Below are positions 58,130 to 64,000 of a DNA stretch of 64,000 nt, piece by piece. The DNA is from Papaver somniferum (taxonomy: Eukaryota > Streptophyta > Magnoliopsida > Ranunculales > Papaveraceae). The stretch is taken from assembly GCF_003573695.1 (NCBI RefSeq), contig NC_039364.1:65554256-65618255 (forward strand). The letters are read 5' to 3'. Below the pieces are notes generated by a model. That model had not been told where the DNA came from. It made no database searches and saw nothing but the letters and a program-made list of their open reading frames with translations. A program made the translations under genes and the position numbers. Positions within the stretch are counted from its first letter, which is position 1; each line of letters begins with the position of its first letter.

Positions 58130-61100
58130 CTACTCCTCCAGAGGGAGTAAATTTTGAAGTCTAATTGCGTCCTCCTTCTCAGTATAGAAGTTTTCGTAAT
58201 ATGGCTGCAATCTATGGCCGTTGACCTTGGATGGTATCCCGGTTTTACTACTAGTAATCTCAACTGCACCATGAGGAAAAACATTAGTAACAACAAAAGG
58301 TCCAATCCAACGGGATCTTAGTTTACCAGGAAATAAACGAAGACGAGAATTAAATAAAAGAGCTTTTTGTCCCACAACAAAACTCTTTCGAGAAATCATC
58401 TTGTCGTGGAAAATCTTAGTCTTTTCCTTGTATATACAGGCACTCTCGTAAGCATCGTTACGTATCTCCTCTAGATCATTGATTTGTAGTTGCCTTTGTT
58501 TCCCTACTTTGTCATACTCCATTTTGCACATCTTTACCGCCCATAATGCCTTATGCTCAAGTTCAACTGGGAGATGACAAGATTTTCCATAAACCAATCG
58601 ATATGGAGACATACCAATAGGTGTCTTGTATGTTGTTTTATACGCCCAAAGTGCATCGTTGAGTCTATAACTCCAATCCTTCCGTGTAGTGTTAACGGTT
58701 TTCTCAAGGATGAACTTAATCTCACGATTTGAAATTTCAGCTTGCCCACTAGTTTGTGGGTGATACGGCGTACCAATCTTGTGTGTAATGTTGTACTTCT
58801 TGAGGAGAGCATGGAAGGATTTCTTGAAGTGCAAGCCTCCATCACTGATAACCACTCTTGGTGTACCATGTCTATAGAAAATGTATTCCTTCACAAACTC
58901 ACAAACAACTTTAGAATCATTAGTAGGGGTGGCTTTAACTTCCACCCATTTAGAAACATAATCCACAACAAGAAGTATATAAAATTTTCCATTCGAATTA
59001 ACAAAAGGACCCATAAAATCAATGCCCCACACATCAAAAATCTCGACAGTGAGAATATGATTGAGTGGCATTTGATTTCGAGCACCTAAATTGCCCGTTC
59101 GTTGACATCTATCACAAGATTTGCAAAAAGCATATGCATCCTCAAATAAGGTAAGCCAATAAAAGCCACTCTCCAGGACTTTGAGAGCGGTACGTTTTGC
59201 ACCAAAGTGACCACCACAAGCATAAAAATGACAAAAAGATAGAATTGACTGAAATTCAGAGTTTGGTACGCACCTGCAGATAATTTGATCAGCATCATAT
59301 TTCCACAAGTAGGGCTCATCCCACACATACTTCTTGGCTATTTTCTTAAGCTTTAGATTTTGATAGTTGGACATCTACTAGGTACTTGCCTTGTAACCAA
59401 ATAGTTCACTATATCAGCATACCAAGGTGTTGATTCTTCAATCGAGAAAAGTTGTTCGTCTGGAAAATTATCCTGTAAGGGGAGTTCTTCTTCGGAAACA
59501 ACAAGTCTACTAAGATGATCGGCAACTGTATTCTCAACACCTTTCTTATCTCTGATTTCCATATTGAATTCTTGCAGCAAAAGAATCCCAAGTATGAGTC
59601 TTGGCTTAGCCTTCTTCTTTTTCAATAGGTATCGTAATGCTGCATGATCATAATATACAATCACATTAGTACCCACCAAATAAGCTCTAAATTTTTCTAA
59701 TGCAAATACTATAGCCAACAACTCTTTCTCAGTAGTAGAATAGTTGATTTGAGCATCGTTTAGGGTCCTTGATGCACAATAAATCACATGTGACCTCTTG
59801 TCTACTTTTTGACCCAAAACAGCTCCGACTGCATAATCACTTGCATCACACATTAACTCGAACGACAAAATCCAGTCAGGTGACTTAATAATTGGTGCAG
59901 TAGTCAACAACTCCTTCAATTTATTAAAGGCATCCTTTCACTCCTGGTCGAAGTTAAAGGCGGCCTTTTTTTGCAACAATTTGCACATCGGCATTGAGAT
60001 TTTGGAGAAATCTTTGATAAACCTCCTATAAAAACCTGCATGACCAAGAAACGAGCGAATTTCCCTCACTGAAGTGGGGTATTTTAAGTTCCTAATCAAG
60101 TCTATTTTTTCCTTGTCTACCTCGATCCCATGAGAGGACACGATGTGGCCAAGTACAATTCCATGGTTTACCATAAAGTGGCATTTCTCCCAGTTTAAAA
60201 CCAAATTAGTGTCTATGCATCTTTTAAGCACAAGTTCAAGATTATTTAAACAAATATCAAATGAATCGCCATAAACACTAAAGTCGTCCATAAATACCTC
60301 AATGATGTTTTCCACGTAATCAGAAAATATACTAACCATACATCTTTGAAAAGTGGCAGGCGCATTGCAAAGACCAAATGGCATTCTTCTGTATGCAAAT
60401 GTACCGAAAGGACAAGTAAAGGTAGTCTTCTCTTGATCCTCCGGTGCAATAACAATTTGATTGTATCCCGAATAACCATCCAAAAAGCAATAATGAGAAT
60501 GTCCCGCTAACCTCTTAACATCTGATCAATGAAAGGCAAAGGAAAGTGATCCTTGCGGGTAGCCGAATTGAGCTTTCTGTAGTCTATGCACACTCGCCAT
60601 CCTGTTTGAACTCTTGTTGGAACAAGTTCATCATCTTGATTTCTAACAAATGACACCTGATTTCTTAGGCACCACTTGCACCGGACTAACCCATTTGCTG
60701 TCAGAAATTGGGTAAATCACCCCCACACTTAGTAATTTGAGGATCTCTTTCTTCACGACCTCCATCATTGGGGGGTTAAGCCTACGCTGAGCATCACGTA
60801 CTGGCTTTACATCATCTTCCATTAGGATTCTATGCATGCACATTGGACTAATTCCTTTGATATCAGCAATTGTCCAACCAATAGCCGTTTTGTGCTCTTT
60901 CAGAACCCGAAGGGCGTTCTTCCTGTCGTATGCTGTGAGATTCTTTGCAATAATGACTGGAAGCTCTTCCCCATCACCCAAGTAAGCGTACTTTAAGTGA
61001 TCAGGTAGAGGTTTCAGTCTAATTTAGGTGCCTGCACAACAGAAGGTAAAGGAACTTCATCAGTTACAGGTAAGAGATATATGAAATATTACCTCTAACT

Positions 61101-62044
61101 TCTTGTGATGCCGTTAAAGCACCACATGTCTCAACAAACTCCTTGGGGATATTAACGTCCAAGTTAGGCATGCCAAGTACATCCAAATCAATGTTTTTTT
61201 GTAACAAAGATTCAAGTTCGTCTTCGTTGATCAAATCAAACATCTGTTGTGCTAACTAACCAATAACATCAACAGAAAATGCGGAATGGGATATCACTTG
61301 GATAACGCATAGCTTCAAAAATATTGAAGAATATAACCTCTTTATCAAACTCCATACTGAGTGTCCCAGTATCACAATCAATCTTCGTCTTAGCAGTCTT
61401 CATAAATGGTCTCCCAAGAAGTAATGAAGTAGACGAACAATTGTCCCTATTCTGCATATCCACAACAAAGAAATCAACCGGAAAGATTAGTTCATTCACT
61501 TTCACAACACGTCTTCCACAAGTCCCTTAGGATATATGTTAGACTTATTAGCTAATTGAATGATAATTTCCGTCTCCTTTAAAGGTCCCAGATTCAAAGA
61601 ATCATAAACATCGGATGATATCACGCTTATGGAAGCTCCCAAATCAAGCAAAGCACGCTCGAACCGTTTGTCACCAATAGTAATTGGCACTGTAAAACCA
61701 CCAGGATCTTTATACTTTGCAGGCATCTTCTTCAGCAACATAGTTGAAGCACTTTCTCCCACCTGAGTGATCTTGTTAGCAATTAACCTCTCCTTCCTTG
61801 TGCAAAAATCCTTCAGAACCTTGGCATACCTGGGTACCTTTCTGGTGGCCTCAATGAATGGAATGTTGATATGCACTTTGATGATAATATCCATAATCTC
61901 CTTGTCTAGAGCTTGCTTCTTTGACTTGGAAAAATGACTAGGAAAAGGAGGTGGTGTGGTAAAAGTAGGAAATGTGTCCTTAGGTTGTCCAGTTGAGGTT
62001 GGCTTTCCTTTTGGAACGGTTTCCACTTCTACTTCCTCTTCCAA
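58130..62044 (-). pseudogene. pol: Element D pol (PR-RT-RH-IN), several breaks
   Basis: Minus strand. Protease region 62044-61502 (FERALLDLGASISVISSDVY) then a frame change to 61505-61269 (LLGRPFMKTAKTKID). RT from 60981 ([31 protein letters not shown]) is broken at 60660-60484 and resumes at 60483 with GYSGYNQIVIA, PFGLCNAPATFQRCM and the FMDD box (EVFMDDFSVYG). TGA at 59938 separates it, in the same frame, from RNase H ([41 protein letters not shown]). A frame change near 59370 leads to integrase 59374-58130 with the zinc motif and D, D, E in [20 protein letters not shown] and [10 protein letters not shown], ending in a plain C-terminus without chromodomain. Inactive but complete in domain order. 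Confidence 0.88.
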
Positions 62045-63362
62045 GTTGTGACTAACCTTTTGTTGTTGTTTTGGCTCTTTTGTTTACTTCCCACTTCTTA
62101 GAGTTACAACATTAACGTTCGCTCTTGGATTCACGAAAGGCTGTGATGGCAACTTTGCCGAGTTTTGTGCTTTTATTTCATTCATGCCTGTAGCCAATTG
62201 TCCAATTTGAGTTTGCAAGTCCTTTATAGCCATATCTTGCTTCTGCAGAATTGTATCTTGACGCTGAGCATTTGCATCTTGCTTTTGCATCATCATTTTC
62301 ATCATCTCCTCTAAACTAGAATTCTGAGTTTGTTGTTGAGGCTGAGGTGGAGGTTGTGGTCGGAACTGTGGTTGTTGAAAACCATTTTATCGCCCATACG
62401 GATTAGGAGCTGCAGCTTGCTGATTTGCATAACTGAAATTTGGATGATCTTTCCAACCTGGATTATAAGTATTAGAGTAGGGATCATACTTTGGCCTCTG
62501 ATTAGGGAACACAACATTCACATGTTCAGACTCTTCTTCATAAGTAGGAATAATCACTGCTGCCATTCGTTGTACTACCTTCTCTATGTTGTTCATCCGT
62601 TGCTCTGACTGTGCAGACTCTCCTATCTCGCTAACTCTTCTGACATTAGAGTTGTTTCTGGTGTAGAATTATTGAGCATTGGAAGCCATACTCTCAATCA
62701 AACTGGTTGCCTGCGAGATCATCTTCTCAGTAAGTGAACCACCAGCAGCCTCATCAATCAAATTCCTCTGTTCTGGAAGTAATCCTTCGTAGAAGTATTG
62801 AATGATAAGTATTGAGGATATATTATGGTGTGGGCATCTTGCCAACAACGTCTTATACCTCTCCCAATATTCATATAGAGACCCCCCCAGACATCTGTAG
62901 AATGCCACTAATCTCCTTACGAACGGATGCCGCTTTGGAAGCAGGAAAATATTTCTCCAGAAATAGCTTTTTCATCTCTGTCCATGTTGTAACACTCCCT
63001 GGAGGAAGACCATACAACCATTCTTCTGTTAAGTCTGTTAATGAGAACGAGAAGGCTTGTAGCATAGACATATCTCTGTCTGCGGTTGCATGCCTCAGAC
63101 TTGTCATTGTGTTTTGGAACTGTTGAAGGTGTCGATTTGGATTTTCACCTGGATGTCCCTTGAACTTTGGTATATGATGAAGTAGATTCAACTTCAGCTC
63201 AACTGGGTTAGTGATTGTAATGCACAGTGGTTGCGAATCTAAGCATGGAGATGTCAACTCTCTTAACTTCCTCTCCGGAGGTGGAGGATTTCCCTCGTCG
63301 TATGTATTAACCATCTTTTCTGTAGAAGGTTCTTGTTGCAACTTTGGACGTGCTTGTAGCAC
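62045..63362 (-). pseudogene. gag: Element D gag, broken
   Basis: Starts MLQARPKLQQEP at 63362. The capsid segment LNLLHHIPKFKGHPGENPNR, LPPGSVTTWTEMKKLFLEKY and YEYWERYKTLLARCPHH is the Athila-type gag. One frame change near 62880, then in-frame stops near 62669, 62393 and 62084 before the protease region. A Gln-rich coiled-coil part (KQDANAQRQDTILQKQD) precedes the protease. No CCHC knuckle seen. Confidence 0.85.
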
Positions 63363-63520
63363 CGTCCCCTTACGAGTTTGAATTCCTCACCCGGGGTAAT
63401 CCCAATCCTTCGATGCCATAGATTGAGTACCTAAAACAAAAAAAACTAGAAAACAAAGTTAAAACTAAAAAGAAAATCTAAAAACAAAAACAGAACCAAA
63501 AGAAACAACTAAAGCTAACG

Positions 63521-63546
63521 ATTGCTCCCCGACAGCTGGGCCAAAA
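63521..63546 (-). promoter_or_regulatory. Primer-binding site of element D
   Basis: Minus strand TTTTGGCCCAGCTGTCGGGGAGCAA sits just inside the LTR end. Athila elements have TTGGCGCCGTTGCCGGGGA here, so the site is recognisable but mutated. Confidence 0.6.
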
Positions 63547-63548
63547 TT

Positions 63549-64000
63549 TGATGCGTGTCGTAGGTGCTCAAATTAATTCACTTATATTCTACTTTACTAA
63601 TGAATAATATAGTAGCAAATAAGGTTCGTTCACACGAAGAGCAGGGAGTTTTAGTTATCAAAAGTGTCATAATGGGGGTTTTTGTTTTAGATTCAAAAGC
63701 TGAATAAATAATAAAGCAATGAAAAGTAAGTAATATTGCAAGCAATGGAGAGAAATATGATCAGGGAATCCTTCTTCGTTACTAAACAATCATCAAAGTA
63801 GCATATTCATCTATTCTTTGTAAATCACAGATTATTACCAACCGTAGGAAAGCAAGTACGCTTAGCTATCCCTAAAATTTCTTATATCAATGGAAAACAG
63901 GTACGCTTAGTCTCCAAATTCTATCCGTCTGAATTCATTTGAATGCCTTAAGGTTTGTGAACTTAGTTTGATCCTAGCAGTTAAACTCAGTACGCTCGGT
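63549..64000 (-). repeat. Element D 5' LTR, partial
   Basis: Begins (plus strand) TGATGCGTGTCGTAGGTGC, the reverse of a CA-ending LTR, next to the primer site. It continues past the window edge. AT-rich; no gene. Confidence 0.6.

Larger units (their letters stand above)
57386..64000 (-). mobile_element. Element D: decayed Athila-like Ty3/Gypsy, 5' LTR runs off the window
   Basis: Minus-strand order: 5' LTR (from beyond 64000 to 63549), primer site, gag (63362 onward), protease, RT, RNase H, integrase (stop at 58130), purine tract CATTGAGG...TATGGGGGAGT (57720-57694), 3' LTR remnant (57386-~57693). Gag and pol text closely follow the Athila pattern and no chromodomain follows the integrase. 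The words TCATCAAAGTAGCATATTCAT shared by 57400 and 63787 tie the two LTRs together. Confidence 0.88.

Noticed and set aside
1..64000. CRISPR arrays, bacterial operons, tRNA or rRNA genes
   Set aside because: No regularly spaced short repeats with unique spacers, no ribosome-binding sites, and no cloverleaf or rRNA sequence noticed by eye; genes have introns and TATA boxes typical of a plant nucleus.

Overview
The window is nuclear DNA from a flowering plant, most likely a eudicot. Host genes are intron-bearing with GT-AG junctions, and plant Ty3/Gypsy (Tat- and Athila-like), Ty1/Copia, L1-type LINE and hAT elements are nested in one another. There are no bacterial features. The repeat style reminds me of Papaveraceae, but that is an impression, not evidence. 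About four fifths of the window is mobile DNA; the host gene island lies at roughly 25.9-34.2 kb.

Layout. 1-869: 3' tail and broken LTR of a Copia element. 870-12472: a Tat-lineage Gypsy element (element A) with long LTRs, no gag and a pol broken by three in-frame stops. Each LTR carries, on the opposite strand, a five-exon gene for a coiled-coil protein. 12473-16612: 5' end (gag plus 3.1-kb LTR) of a minus-strand Gypsy element (B), cut off by element A. 16613-18087: minus-strand LINE fragment. 18088-23782: a decayed Copia element. 25954-27957: UNC93-like transporter gene. 28902-30705: small basic, probably organellar protein gene. 31994-34163: a TCF25/Rqc1-type gene on the minus strand, with a nonsense codon and no recognisable first exon. 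34910-37677: an uninterrupted four-exon hAT transposase. 38221-40815: a perfect solo Copia LTR with a 5-bp target duplication. 43075-47491: a large inverted repeat built from Copia LTR pieces. 48580-57385: a minus-strand Gypsy element (C) related to B that has gag but no recognised pol, and carries an antisense (+ strand) plant-mobile-domain gene. 57386-64000: a decayed minus-strand Athila-like element (D) whose 5' LTR runs off the window.

Two features stand out. First, element A's LTR holds a spliced antisense gene whose reconstructed exons total exactly 1848 nt (615 codons plus stop) in both frame and phase. Its promoter diverges from the element's own promoter about 440 bp away. Second, the LTR of element C holds dispersed short hairpins whose two arms change together, so pairing is kept although sequence is not. 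Elements A and C thus both pair a sense retroelement transcript with an antisense protein gene.

Limits: I could run no database search. Element families are called from motifs I can read, exon borders from GT/AG plus frame continuity, and repeat borders by eye (several are accurate only to tens of bases).
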